A stretch of DNA of 64,000 bases from Aquirufa beregesia (GTDB lineage Bacteria > Bacteroidota > Bacteroidia > Cytophagales > Spirosomataceae), in NCBI RefSeq assembly GCF_011090385.1, contig NZ_SEWW01000005.1:24175-88174 (forward strand), read 5' to 3'. Both the position numbers and the translations under genes were made by a program. This document shows, piece by piece, positions 17,578 to 25,903 of this stretch. The notes beneath the pieces were generated by a model. The model was not told where the DNA came from. It searched no databases and saw only the letters and a list, made by a program, of their open reading frames with translations. Within the stretch, counting starts at the first letter, position 1. The number at the start of each line of letters is the position of its first letter.

Positions 17578-18339
17578 TTAGGGTAATTGTTGCATAGCGA
17601 AAGCATACCTTTTGCCTAATTCAGTTGCTGACTGACTGTCGAAATGGATGTTATCACTTTTGGCATTCAAATCTTGGGCAGAGATTAAAGCGGTATGTTT
17701 AGCGGGAGCATTCAGTGAGCTTAGAATTTGGTTGAAATCTTTATAGTTTTGATTGAAATAGCCTAATTCACCAATCACAAATGGCAAGTTCGCTTGTTTG
17801 GTTATGGTTCGAATTTGAGCTATTAAGGCATTTAATTTGTCTATATAGCCTACTCGTTTACTTGTTTCAGAGTCGCTTTCTCCCTGGTGCCAAAGTATCC
17901 CTTTGATGACACCCTGTTGTTGCGCTGCCAAAATTCTTTGAATAGCCTCATCTAAAGGATGTGTTTTAGTGGCTTCATCATAGCCATTTACCACCCAAGA
18001 ATTGATGGAGGAACCTCCCACGGCACAGGGGACTAATCCAATTTTTACAGCAGAGGACTGCTTTGCCATTTCTATGCCAAAACTAAGTCCGGGACCTACA
18101 CCTACTAAGGCTGGTTTATCAAAATGCATGGGATGTTTGGCCGTAACAAATTGATTTTGGGCAGTAAACATCCATACTTTTTCATGTTGTTGTGACGTAT
18201 AAGGTTCAATCATTTCGCCGCGTCCGGCCATATTGGATTGACCCAGTAAGATGTAAATGTGGAAATTGGGGTCAGGACTAGATTGACTCCAGAGTGGGGA
18301 AAATATCAAGTTGAGTAATAAAAAGAAATAGTATTTCAT
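17578..18339 (-). CDS. sialate O-acetylesterase-like / CE6-type SGNH esterase, exported
   Basis: A 253-residue protein with a signal peptide (YFFLLLNLIFSPLWSQ). It has the blocks of the SASA/DUF303 carbohydrate-esterase family: ILLGQSNMAGRGEM with the nucleophilic serine, GGSSINSWV, GILWHQGESDSE and DNIHFDSQSATELGKRYA with the catalytic Asp/His pair. The family removes acetyl groups from sialic acids or xylan. It begins 2 nt after the BASS transporter stop and is followed 27 nt later by a cupin gene. This suggests that a released, deacetylated organic acid or sugar acid is handled by the same operon (inference). Confidence 0.9.
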   Translation of the reverse strand: MKYYFFLLLNLIFSPLWSQSSPDPNFHIYILLGQSNMAGRGEMIEPYTSQQHEKVWMFTAQNQFVTAKHPMHFDKPALVGVGPGLSFGIEMAKQSSAVKIGLVPCAVGGSSINSWVVNGYDEATKTHPLDEAIQRILAAQQQGVIKGILWHQGESDSETSKRVGYIDKLNALIAQIRTITKQANLPFVIGELGYFNQNYKDFNQILSSLNAPAKHTALISAQDLNAKSDNIHFDSQSATELGKRYAFAMQQLP

Positions 18340-18341
18340 GA

Positions 18342-19265
18342 TTATTTATTTTTCCAATAGTTGGCTAAAGTGGATCCATTGATGTTCATTAAAGGGCCAA
18401 AAATGGCAGCAGGTAAACCCAGCGTGGCAACTTTCCCCATGGCCATAGCTAAACCAGAGGCTAGTCCTGCATTTTGTAAACCTACTTCTATAGCAATAGT
18501 TCGACAGTCTTTTTCAGGTAAGCCTGTGGCGCGACCTCCCCAATAACCCAAAATGAAACCAATGATATTATGAAGGAAACAAGCTAAAACTAAAAGAGGA
18601 CCTACGGAAATTAATGAATTACGACCGTTTGCGGTAATGATAACGATGATAAAAGCTATGCTTAGCATGGAAATAAGAGGTAATTGTTTTTGAAACCAAG
18701 GCCATCTTTGTCCTATCAGTTTGTTATATATGACACCCAAAACGATAGGTATTAAGATGAGCTTGGATATTTCCCAAACCATATCCCAGAAATGTATTTC
18801 GATTAATTGACCTGCTAAGGTCTTCATGAGGAAGGGTGTAAGAATAGGAGCGAGAAAAGTAGCTATGGATGTTAAGGTCAATGAAAGAGCTACATTCGCT
18901 TTGGCTAAATAGGACATCACATTGGAGGCTAATCCACAAGGCATACAACCCACTAAGATGATTCCAGCGGCTATTTCAGTAGGGAAGTCAAATACTTTGG
19001 TTAAGCCCCAACCGACCAGAGGCATGATGCTAAATTGAAAGAAGACGCCAAGAAATACGGCTTTGGGAGATTTTAATATTTCTTGAAAATCATGCACTCC
19101 CATGGTGGAACCCATCCCAAACATGATGAGTTGCAAGAGTGGAATGATGAAAATTTTAAATTGGATTCCTCCAGCGCCAAGAAACGGGTTAGGGTAAATT
19201 AAAGTAATGATGACAGCTATGATGATCCAAAAGGAAAATGATATGCTGGTTAATAATTTTTTCAT
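18342..19265 (-). CDS. bile acid:sodium symporter (BASS) family transporter
   Basis: A 307-residue membrane protein with about nine or ten helices. The open frame extends to 19340, but that extension runs through a palindromic repeat and a promoter candidate, so ATG 19265 (MKKLLTSISFSFW) is preferred. BASS signatures are GMGSTMGVHDF, AAGIILVGCMPCGLASNVMSYLAKANVALSLTLTSI and AIEVGLQNAGLASGLAMAMG. It shares the fold with the protein at 6872-7735 but is clearly divergent from it. It is the first gene of an operon with a sialate-esterase-like enzyme and a cupin. It probably imports an organic anion with Na+. Confidence 0.92.
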   Translation of the reverse strand: MKKLLTSISFSFWIIIAVIITLIYPNPFLGAGGIQFKIFIIPLLQLIMFGMGSTMGVHDFQEILKSPKAVFLGVFFQFSIMPLVGWGLTKVFDFPTEIAAGIILVGCMPCGLASNVMSYLAKANVALSLTLTSIATFLAPILTPFLMKTLAGQLIEIHFWDMVWEISKLILIPIVLGVIYNKLIGQRWPWFQKQLPLISMLSIAFIIVIITANGRNSLISVGPLLVLACFLHNIIGFILGYWGGRATGLPEKDCRTIAIEVGLQNAGLASGLAMAMGKVATLGLPAAIFGPLMNINGSTLANYWKNK

Positions 19266-19285
19266 AGTAGGTGTAATTACCTTGG

Positions 19286-19293
19286 CAAATATA
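19286..19293 (-). promoter_or_regulatory. candidate -7 element for the BASS/esterase/cupin operon
   Basis: TATATTTG on the minus strand matches TAnnTTTG. A TTTT stretch lies about 19 nt upstream in place of the -33 TTTG. The implied transcript starts some 14 nt before ATG 19265, supporting that start codon over the longer frame. Confidence 0.5.
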
Positions 19294-19329
19294 CGATTTC
19301 CTAGAATGAATAAAAGGGGCTTTTTCCCC

Positions 19330-19362
19330 AACGCTGTCAAGGTTTAGAACCTTGACAGCGTT
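19330..19362. repeat. 33-nt palindromic repeat, copy 1
   Basis: AACGCTGTCAAGGTT, a three-base loop TAG, and the exact reverse complement form a perfect 15-bp stem. It lies between two divergent promoters, so it cannot be a terminator of either gene. Related copies are at 21156-21188 and 34638-34670. Confidence 0.9.
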
Positions 19363-19492
19363 AGAACGATTGGGCATTTAATTTTATTTTAAGGGATTAT
19401 CACCTTATCAATTTCCTGATATTTTTATGAGATTAATTTTCATGCAAAATCCTAAAAATGGACCAAAGACTTTTCATTTTAAAATGAAAAGC

Positions 19493-19500
19493 TATCTTTG
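19493..19500 (+). promoter_or_regulatory. candidate -7 element for the GH20 gene
   Basis: TATCTTTG matches TAnnTTTG and sits 26 nt before ATG 19526, with TTTTC about 18 nt upstream. It lies inside the longer open frame that begins at 19427, which argues against that earlier start. Confidence 0.55.
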
Positions 19501-19525
19501 CTTCCTTCCAACCAACCTATTCAAT

Positions 19526-21130
19526 ATGAAATCATTCCTATGGAGCCTTTGTGCCTATTTTCTTTGTTTTAGTTTACAAGCTCAAGAATCGTATCATTTA
19601 GTACCTAAGCCAGCTAAATTGACTCCCGTACAAGGGAAATTCATTTTTCAAAAAAGCACTGTCATTACATTGAGTACTCAAGATGAAAGTTTCAATGCTG
19701 TGGCGACTATGCTGAAAGATCAAATTAATGTATCTTCTGGGTTAAACCTGACGATAAAATCAGGGTCTCCTAGTTCGAAAGGCATTGTTTTCGTTCAAAA
19801 TACAAGTTTAGGAGAAGAAGCTTATCGTTTGAATATTTCGACAAAAAAGATTGAAATTCAGGCTAAATCTGGGAAAGGTGCATTTTATGCCTTGCAGACC
19901 TTATTTCAATTGATGCCTGCGCAAATTTATTCTAATGTAACTTCCAATCAAGAACTGACAGCTTTGGCTTGTCAAATTGAAGACGCTCCTCGATTTTCTT
20001 ATCGTGGTATGATGCTGGACGTTGGTCGTTATTATTTTCCTGTGAGCTTTATCAAACGATTTTTGGATTTGATGGCTGTTTACAAGTTAAATACATTTCA
20101 TTGGCACCTCACAGAAGACCAAGGATGGAGAATTGAGATTAAAAAATATCCATTGTTGACGAGTGTAAGTTCCATCCGTAAGGAAACAATGGTGGGTCAT
20201 TACCGAGATCAAAAATTTGATAATAAACCTTATGGAGGCTTTTATACCCAAGAGGAAATCAAGGATGTGATTGCATATGCTTCGAAAAAATTCATTACCA
20301 TTATTCCAGAAATAGAAATGCCGGGGCATTCTCAAGCGGTTTTGGCTGCCTACCCGGAATTGGGTTGTAACCCAGACAAAATTTATCAAGTAGCTACCAA
20401 ATGGGGTATTTCTGAAGATGTATTATGTCCAAGAGAGGAGACTTTTACCTTCATGGAAAATGTGTTGACTGAAGTAATGGCTTTATTTCCAGGTCAATAC
20501 ATCCATATTGGAGGAGATGAATGCCCTAAGAAACAATGGAAAGAGAGTCGCTTTTGTCAAGATTTAATCAAGAAATTAGGCTTGAAAGATGAGCATGAAT
20601 TGCAAAGTTATTTTATTCGTCGGATCGACAAATTTGTTACTTCGAAAGGCAAGAAATTATTAGGTTGGGATGAAATATTAGAAGGTGGATTATCTCCTAA
20701 TGCTATGGTGATGTCCTGGAGAGGAACCAAAGGTGGCATAGAGGCAGCCAAACAAAACCACGATGTGGTCATGTCTCCAAATAGTTTTTTCTATTTGGAC
20801 TATTATCAAGCAGATCCTAAAACACAGCCTTTAGCTATTGGAGGAAATTTGCCTTTATCTAAATCGTATTCTTTTGAACCAGATCTTCCAGAATTGACTG
20901 CAGATGAAGCCAAACATATTGTAGGTATACAAGCGAACGTTTGGACGGAATACATCAGTACTCCTGCTTATGCTGAATACATGACCTTCCCAAGAGCATT
21001 GGCCTTATCTGAAATTTCATGGTCCCCTAAACAGCCCAAAGATTATGATGATTTCCTTTGTAGGGTAAAAGGAATTTTACCAGGTATGGATGCCTTAAAA
21101 ATTAATTATTGCCCTGTGGGATTGAAATAA
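19526..21130 (+). CDS. GH20 beta-N-acetylhexosaminidase, exported
   Basis: A 534-residue protein from ATG 19526, chosen because it gives a clean signal peptide (MKSFLWSLCAYFLCFSLQAQ) and follows a promoter candidate. Residues about 20-150 are the GH20b alpha+beta domain (LVPKPAKLTPVQGKF to GKGAFYALQTLFQLMP). The TIM barrel follows with RGMMLDVGRYYFP, FHWHLTEDQGWRIEIKKYP, PEIEMPGHSQAVLAAYP and the catalytic HIGGDECPK (Asp331-Glu332 of this version). IQANVWTEYI closes the barrel. It releases terminal GlcNAc or GalNAc, sometimes 6-sulfated, from glycans by substrate-assisted catalysis. It is convergent with a fused sulfatase gene, a natural functional partner. Confidence 0.96.
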   Translation: MKSFLWSLCAYFLCFSLQAQESYHLVPKPAKLTPVQGKFIFQKSTVITLSTQDESFNAVATMLKDQINVSSGLNLTIKSGSPSSKGIVFVQNTSLGEEAYRLNISTKKIEIQAKSGKGAFYALQTLFQLMPAQIYSNVTSNQELTALACQIEDAPRFSYRGMMLDVGRYYFPVSFIKRFLDLMAVYKLNTFHWHLTEDQGWRIEIKKYPLLTSVSSIRKETMVGHYRDQKFDNKPYGGFYTQEEIKDVIAYASKKFITIIPEIEMPGHSQAVLAAYPELGCNPDKIYQVATKWGISEDVLCPREETFTFMENVLTEVMALFPGQYIHIGGDECPKKQWKESRFCQDLIKKLGLKDEHELQSYFIRRIDKFVTSKGKKLLGWDEILEGGLSPNAMVMSWRGTKGGIEAAKQNHDVVMSPNSFFYLDYYQADPKTQPLAIGGNLPLSKSYSFEPDLPELTADEAKHIVGIQANVWTEYISTPAYAEYMTFPRALALSEISWSPKQPKDYDDFLCRVKGILPGMDALKINYCPVGLK

Positions 21131-21155
21131 ACGTAGAATTGTTAGTTTTTTCCTA

Positions 21156-21188
21156 AACGCTGTCAAGGTTCCAAACCTTGACAGCGTT
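21156..21188. repeat. 33-nt palindromic repeat, copy 2
   Basis: The same 15-bp stem arms as copy 1 with loop CCA. It lies between the convergent GH20 and sulfatase genes. It is followed on the plus strand by GATTTTTA and may also terminate the GH20 transcript. Confidence 0.9.
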
Positions 21189-21252
21189 GATTTTTACTAG
21201 GTATTGATTTTTCATTCAAAAAAACCAACGAATGAAATCCGACATTTATTTC

Positions 21253-24099
21253 TCAAAAATTGATAATCTCCCAACTCGGTATTTTCGCTGCACGGTGTTC
21301 GCGTTTTAGGATGGCATCTAGTTGTGGAATTAATTCTGGATGCAGGTCCGCTACATTTTTCTTCTCATATGGATCGTTGTCCAAATCATAAATCTCCCAA
21401 GGATCTTGTCTGTTTTTCTTTAAGTTGGATTTAACTCCTTTCCATTGCTGAATTCTAATGGCTACTTGACCTGTTTTTTCTGGAAATTCAAAATAGATGA
21501 AAGGGCGTTGTTTCTGCTCTCCTTTTTTTAGAATACTGGGTAAAAAAGAGATTCCATCGGTATCGGCAACGTGTTGACCTGTTAACTCAGCTAAAGTGGC
21601 CATCATATCATACTGAACCGAAGGTAAGTGATTTATTTGACCACCTGGGATTACTCCCGGCCAAGAAACGATTAATGGTTCTCTAATACCACCTTCATAT
21701 ACATCTTGTTTCCTTCCTCTTAATCCAGCAGTGCTTTGGAAGAACTCTGTATCTACTCCTCCCACATCAAAGGTGGCTCCATTATCAGAAGAAAAGAATA
21801 CAATGGTCTGCTTGTCGATTTTATACTTTTTTAAGGCCTCTACGAGTCGCCCAACCTGCGTATCTAAATAGGAAATCATGCCCGCATAGGTAGCTCTGGG
21901 ATGAGCAGTGGGAGTATATCCTTTTTTACCTAAATAAGCGCTATCTGGGAAAACCCCAACATAGGGCTTGATGGCTTCATCGGGTGCTTGCAAAGAAACG
22001 TGGGGCAGGGGCAATGGTAAGTAGAGGAAGAATGGCAGGTGTTTGTTTTTTTCAACAAAGCTCAGCGCCTTATCCATCATTTTATCAACCACATATTCTT
22101 TGCCTTGGAATTGCTTGAAATCGATGCCCACTGGTGCACCTTTACCTTGGAATTGATGAACGTTGATGTATTTATTATTCAAGGTATCCCACTTTCCATT
22201 TTCCCATAAATGGGTAGTATAGTAGTTGTGGGCTTGTTTTTGATCCAATAGTCCATAAAAATAATCAAATCCATGAGCATTGGGATTACCCGAACCATTG
22301 GCCATTCCCAATCCCCATTTTCCAATGGCAGCAGTCTGATATCCGGCATTTTTCATTAATGTACCTAAAGTAAACGTGTTTGCTTCCAGGGGCATTTGAC
22401 CTCTTTCGGTTTCATCTGTAAAGCCACCTAATTCATGGTTTCCCCGAATTTGGGAATGCCCAGCATGCTTTCCCGTTAATAGCATGCAACGTGCAGGGGC
22501 GCATACTGGAGCAGAAGTATAGTGTTGAGTGAATTTAATTCCTTGCTTTGCCAAGGCATCTAGATAAGGTGTTTTGATGATTTTTTGACCATAAGCACCC
22601 AACTCCCCATATCCTAAATCATCGGCATAAATATAGACCACATTCGGTTTTTTTATACGGCCTATTTCCCGGTTTTCCTTTCCTTTTTTTTGTGTTAAAT
22701 CATCCCCTAGTTCTTCTCGAGCTCGATCCGCTAATAGTAAGAGGTCCTTTACTTTATCTGGATATTTAGCTTGTACGTCATATCGCTCACCTGGATCTCT
22801 TCTTAAATCATAGAGCCCCTGAGGAACCGGAGCATTTTCATTGACTTGGCCAGCTAAACCATCATTGGCAGGTAAGAAACCTTCATAGGTCCTTCCTGGG
22901 TGAGGTAAAACTAATTTCCAATCTCCTTTTCTAACAGCTTCTAAGTTGTTTCTGCGGTAATAATACAGAAAATCTTTTCTCGGCTCAGCTTGGCTGTCTC
23001 CTTGTAAAATGGGCCAAATACTCACGCCATCAATCTTCTTTTTGGGTAGCTTGGCTTGGGTAGCCTGTGCAATAGTCGGTAGTACATCAATGGCCGCGGC
23101 TAGTTTATTGGAAATTTGACCTGCCTGTATTTTCCCCTTCCAATAGGCGATGAATGGAACTCTTTGTCCACCCTCAAATGAAGTGCCTTTCCCTTCTCTA
23201 AGGCCATTGGTTGAACCAGCGTGATTGCCATAATTTAACCAAGGGCCATTGTCGCTGGTGAAAATGACTAAAGTGTTCTCCTCTAAGTGGTTTTTCTTTA
23301 AGGTTTTGATGATTTCACCGATGGACCAATCCACTTCCAACATCATATCTCCGTAAAGTCCTTGTTTGCTTTTCCCTTGAAATGCTGGCGAAGCCGCAAT
23401 GGGAACATGGGGCATGGAATGAGGTATATAAACAAAAAATGGCTTGTTTTTATTCTTCTCTATGAATTGTACCGAACGCTGGGTTAATACGCGAGTGATT
23501 TGTTCTTGGTCTTTTAAATTTCTCAAATAGATGCTTGGCTCATCTCCTTCATATATAGAAAGTACAGGTAAATCTTGCTTATATGCACCCAGTTTGGTGA
23601 TAGGTTTACCTTCTAAATCCACTGGCCACATATCATTGGAATAGGGGATGCCTACATATTCATCGAATCCTTGTTGCTTGGGCAAAAACTCTTTTTTGTC
23701 TCCCAAATGCCATTTTCCAAACATGCCCGTTGCGTAGCCTTGATCTTTTAAGATTTCCGCAATAGTTTCTTCATCTGGACTTAATCCAACAGGGGAATTA
23801 GGGAATAAGGCTCCCGAAATACCGACCCGATTGGGGTAGCATCCTGTTAAAATCCCAGCCCTGGAAGCACTACAAACAGCTTGTGCCGACAAGAAATTGG
23901 TAAAACGAATTCCTTGGTTGGCCATTCGGTCGATGTTGGGCGTTTCATATTGCAGCGCACCATAGCAACTCAAATCTCCGTAACCTAAATCATCCATGAG
24001 GATTAAGATGACGTTCGGTTTCTTTGGTTTGGGTACTTTAGAAAAGCTAACAAATGCAGACAAAAGGGCGATTAATGTGAAAAGTGTATATTTTTTCAT
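21253..24099 (-). CDS. two-domain fused sulfatase (tandem formylglycine sulfatases in one chain)
   Basis: A 948-residue protein from ATG 24099 (the frame also has an ATG two codons earlier). A signal peptide (TLFTLIALLSAFVSFS) precedes two complete type-I sulfatase domains. Domain 1 (about residues 28-460) has PNVILILMDDLGYGDLSCYG and the modification motif CSASRAGILTG at Cys76. Domain 2 (about 478-945) has PNVVYIYADDLGYGELGAYG and CAPARCMLLTG at Cys533. Both keep the metal-binding DD, the K..H motifs and SDNG. Single sulfatases are usually 450-550 residues, so this is a true fusion. Each Cys must be converted to formylglycine; a matching maturase is at 28075-29217. Domain 1 differs from CxPxR by Ala for Pro. 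It probably removes two kinds of sulfate from one glycan in the periplasm. Confidence 0.94.
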   Translation of the reverse strand: MKKYTLFTLIALLSAFVSFSKVPKPKKPNVILILMDDLGYGDLSCYGALQYETPNIDRMANQGIRFTNFLSAQAVCSASRAGILTGCYPNRVGISGALFPNSPVGLSPDEETIAEILKDQGYATGMFGKWHLGDKKEFLPKQQGFDEYVGIPYSNDMWPVDLEGKPITKLGAYKQDLPVLSIYEGDEPSIYLRNLKDQEQITRVLTQRSVQFIEKNKNKPFFVYIPHSMPHVPIAASPAFQGKSKQGLYGDMMLEVDWSIGEIIKTLKKNHLEENTLVIFTSDNGPWLNYGNHAGSTNGLREGKGTSFEGGQRVPFIAYWKGKIQAGQISNKLAAAIDVLPTIAQATQAKLPKKKIDGVSIWPILQGDSQAEPRKDFLYYYRRNNLEAVRKGDWKLVLPHPGRTYEGFLPANDGLAGQVNENAPVPQGLYDLRRDPGERYDVQAKYPDKVKDLLLLADRAREELGDDLTQKKGKENREIGRIKKPNVVYIYADDLGYGELGAYGQKIIKTPYLDALAKQGIKFTQHYTSAPVCAPARCMLLTGKHAGHSQIRGNHELGGFTDETERGQMPLEANTFTLGTLMKNAGYQTAAIGKWGLGMANGSGNPNAHGFDYFYGLLDQKQAHNYYTTHLWENGKWDTLNNKYINVHQFQGKGAPVGIDFKQFQGKEYVVDKMMDKALSFVEKNKHLPFFLYLPLPLPHVSLQAPDEAIKPYVGVFPDSAYLGKKGYTPTAHPRATYAGMISYLDTQVGRLVEALKKYKIDKQTIVFFSSDNGATFDVGGVDTEFFQSTAGLRGRKQDVYEGGIREPLIVSWPGVIPGGQINHLPSVQYDMMATLAELTGQHVADTDGISFLPSILKKGEQKQRPFIYFEFPEKTGQVAIRIQQWKGVKSNLKKNRQDPWEIYDLDNDPYEKKNVADLHPELIPQLDAILKREHRAAKIPSWEIINF

Positions 24100-24202
24100 A
24101 AACAAGGTTTAATGCCCGAATTTAATCAATCTATTTGAAATTAATAGTATAGTTAAATAATAGATTATATATTCTTTTATTTTTTATCTTCAATCAAATA
24201 TA

Positions 24203-24239
24203 AATGCCTAAGAATGAGATGTTTCCATTCTTAGGCATT
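24203..24239 (-). terminator. hairpin terminator of the tri-haem lipoprotein gene
   Basis: A perfect 14-bp stem (AATGCCTAAGAATG with CATTCTTAGGCATT) is followed on the minus strand by a T-rich stretch (TATATTTG). It lies 22 nt after the stop codon at 24262. Confidence 0.65.
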
Positions 24240-24261
24240 GTAGGGGTGTTGTCATTGAAGT

Positions 24262-25344
24262 TTAGTTGTTCAAAGCGCCAGCATCTATCCAGGACTTAAT
24301 CTGGCTAATTTCACAGCTAGAGATTTTTGTGCTAGCATTGGGCATAGGTACAAAACCTGCACTATGAGTCACTGATCCATACAGCTTACCATTACTAACT
24401 ACTTTCAAAACATTGGCATGAGTGCTTAGATCAATACCTGCAGATGCCGCTGTTCCACTATGGCAACCTACGCAATTTGTTTTTAAGATCGTTTGTATTG
24501 TGCTAGTAAAGCTAATATTGGTGGTGACGCAAGCACTTCCACTGGGCTCACATGAATTATTGAGCGCACCTTGTTTAATCCAATTGAAAATAGCGGTTTT
24601 GGTATCAGTATTTAATGGGGCCATAGGTGGAACAGGCATACGTTCATCATCTGTTCGAATAATACTTTTATATAATTTACTATTAGTAGGATCTCCAGCC
24701 CTAACCGATTTCATGATGTTGCTGTAATCCGTCAATTGTACTCCTTCTTTTTTACTAATGGCATCATGGCAGCCACTCATGGCACAGTTAGAAATGATAA
24801 TAGGAAGAATTTTTTGTTGAAAATACACCAAATTTGGATCACAAGTAACCGCTGGAGGATTCACAGGAGGTTCGGTAGGACTAGCTGTAACCACAGGGTT
24901 CACGGGGTTGGTGGGATTCAAATTGACTAGAATGCTTCCTGAAGGGTAGGAGCCCACAATCCATTTCTTTATAGTGCTTACATCACATTTGGATAAAGTG
25001 GTAGTGGCATTGGGCATGGCTGAATAGCCACTAGCATGGGTAAGGGAACCATACAGTTTCCCATTTTTAATATAGGGTACAATTTTGTCGTAAGTACTAA
25101 AATCTACCCCTCCAGATATAATGGCACCACTATGGCAAGAGGTGCAATTGTACTGGAGTATAGGCCAAACGGATTTGTCAAACGTGATGGTATTCGTATC
25201 ACAAGTAGAGGTAGAATTGGGTAATTCTACCCCAGTATTGTTCCCCGTACCTGTTTGAGTAGCAGGGAGGGGACTGTTTTTATCACTTAGGCAAGCCACC
25301 ATAAATAAGGTGACTAAGCTCATTACAAGGAACTGGTATTTCAT
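24262..25344 (-). CDS. lipoprotein with three mono-haem cytochrome c-like domains
   Basis: A 360-residue lipoprotein (lipobox ending MVAC at Cys18) with three repeated PSCyt1-like haem domains. Domain 1 has YNCTSCHSGAIISGGVDFSTY and domain 3 has TNCVGCHSGTAASAGIDLSTH; these two are close copies, each ending in an xxPNAxTxxSxC...IKxWI segment. The middle domain is different and has an unusual CX4CH site (NCAMSGCHDAI), with MPVPPMAPL as possible distal ligand. A Pro/Thr-rich linker separates domains 1 and 2. It probably relays electrons in the periplasm. Its start abuts the YceI stop with no spacer. It is the last gene of a five-gene cluster with YceI, DUF5777 and two Rieske proteins. Confidence 0.88.
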   Translation of the reverse strand: MKYQFLVMSLVTLFMVACLSDKNSPLPATQTGTGNNTGVELPNSTSTCDTNTITFDKSVWPILQYNCTSCHSGAIISGGVDFSTYDKIVPYIKNGKLYGSLTHASGYSAMPNATTTLSKCDVSTIKKWIVGSYPSGSILVNLNPTNPVNPVVTASPTEPPVNPPAVTCDPNLVYFQQKILPIIISNCAMSGCHDAISKKEGVQLTDYSNIMKSVRAGDPTNSKLYKSIIRTDDERMPVPPMAPLNTDTKTAIFNWIKQGALNNSCEPSGSACVTTNISFTSTIQTILKTNCVGCHSGTAASAGIDLSTHANVLKVVSNGKLYGSVTHSAGFVPMPNASTKISSCEISQIKSWIDAGALNN

Positions 25345-25896
25345 TTATTTCTTTTGGGTAAACTGTATTTTACTTTTTACTTCAATCACTTCTGCAATTT
25401 TTGCAAATACAATTTTGGGTATGTCAATTTGATAATCTTGTAATCGAATGTCAAACTGGCTACTCAATTGTAATTGGTTCCCATCTGAAATGATGGTTCC
25501 TTTAATTTCAATGGGTTTAGTAACACCATGTATATTGGCAGTACCAGTGGCCGTTACGGGATATGTCCCTGCCTTTTTTAGATCTACCGCTTCTTTGATT
25601 TTTCCCTTAAATGAGGCCATGGGGAATTTTTCACTTTCTAAATAGTTCTCGTTAAAGTGTTCCTGCATGAGCTTATTAGGGAATACAAATGAGGTAATTC
25701 GCATTTGTACCGCAATTTCGTTGGTTGCTACATTGATGATGCTATTGACACTTTTAGACAAGGCATCAATATTTTCTAAAGGAGTTTTAGAAAAAAAGGA
25801 AATCTCACCACTTTGAGCTTGGTACAATTGAGCCTGGGCAGTATAGGATATCGCCACAGCGCACATGAGCAAAGTTGCTATGAATAAACGTTTCAT
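25345..25896 (-). CDS. YceI-family periplasmic lipid-binding-fold protein
   Basis: A 183-residue protein from ATG 25896, chosen for its signal peptide (LFIATLLMCAVAISYTAQAQ). The longer frame back to 25980 would overlap the upstream gene. The YceI lipocalin-like barrel is seen in GEISFFSKTPLENIDALSKS, MQEHFNENYLESEKFPMASFKGKI, GTANIHGVTKPIEIKGTI and SSQFDIRLQDYQIDIP. YceI proteins bind polyisoprenoid or quinone-like lipids. In this cluster, next to haem and Rieske proteins, it could hold a quinone or other lipid redox carrier (inference). The stop abuts the start of the cytochrome gene. Confidence 0.93.
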   Translation of the reverse strand: MKRLFIATLLMCAVAISYTAQAQLYQAQSGEISFFSKTPLENIDALSKSVNSIINVATNEIAVQMRITSFVFPNKLMQEHFNENYLESEKFPMASFKGKIKEAVDLKKAGTYPVTATGTANIHGVTKPIEIKGTIISDGNQLQLSSQFDIRLQDYQIDIPKIVFAKIAEVIEVKSKIQFTQKK

Positions 25897-25903
25897 ATAG
25901 GGG

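Noticed and set aside
19266..19340. Longer N-terminus for the second BASS transporter
   Set aside because: It would run through the palindrome and a -7 element; ATG 19265 opens directly into the first helix.
19427..19525. Longer N-terminus for the GH20 protein
   Set aside because: It would contain the promoter element at 19493 and add 33 residues before a perfect signal peptide.
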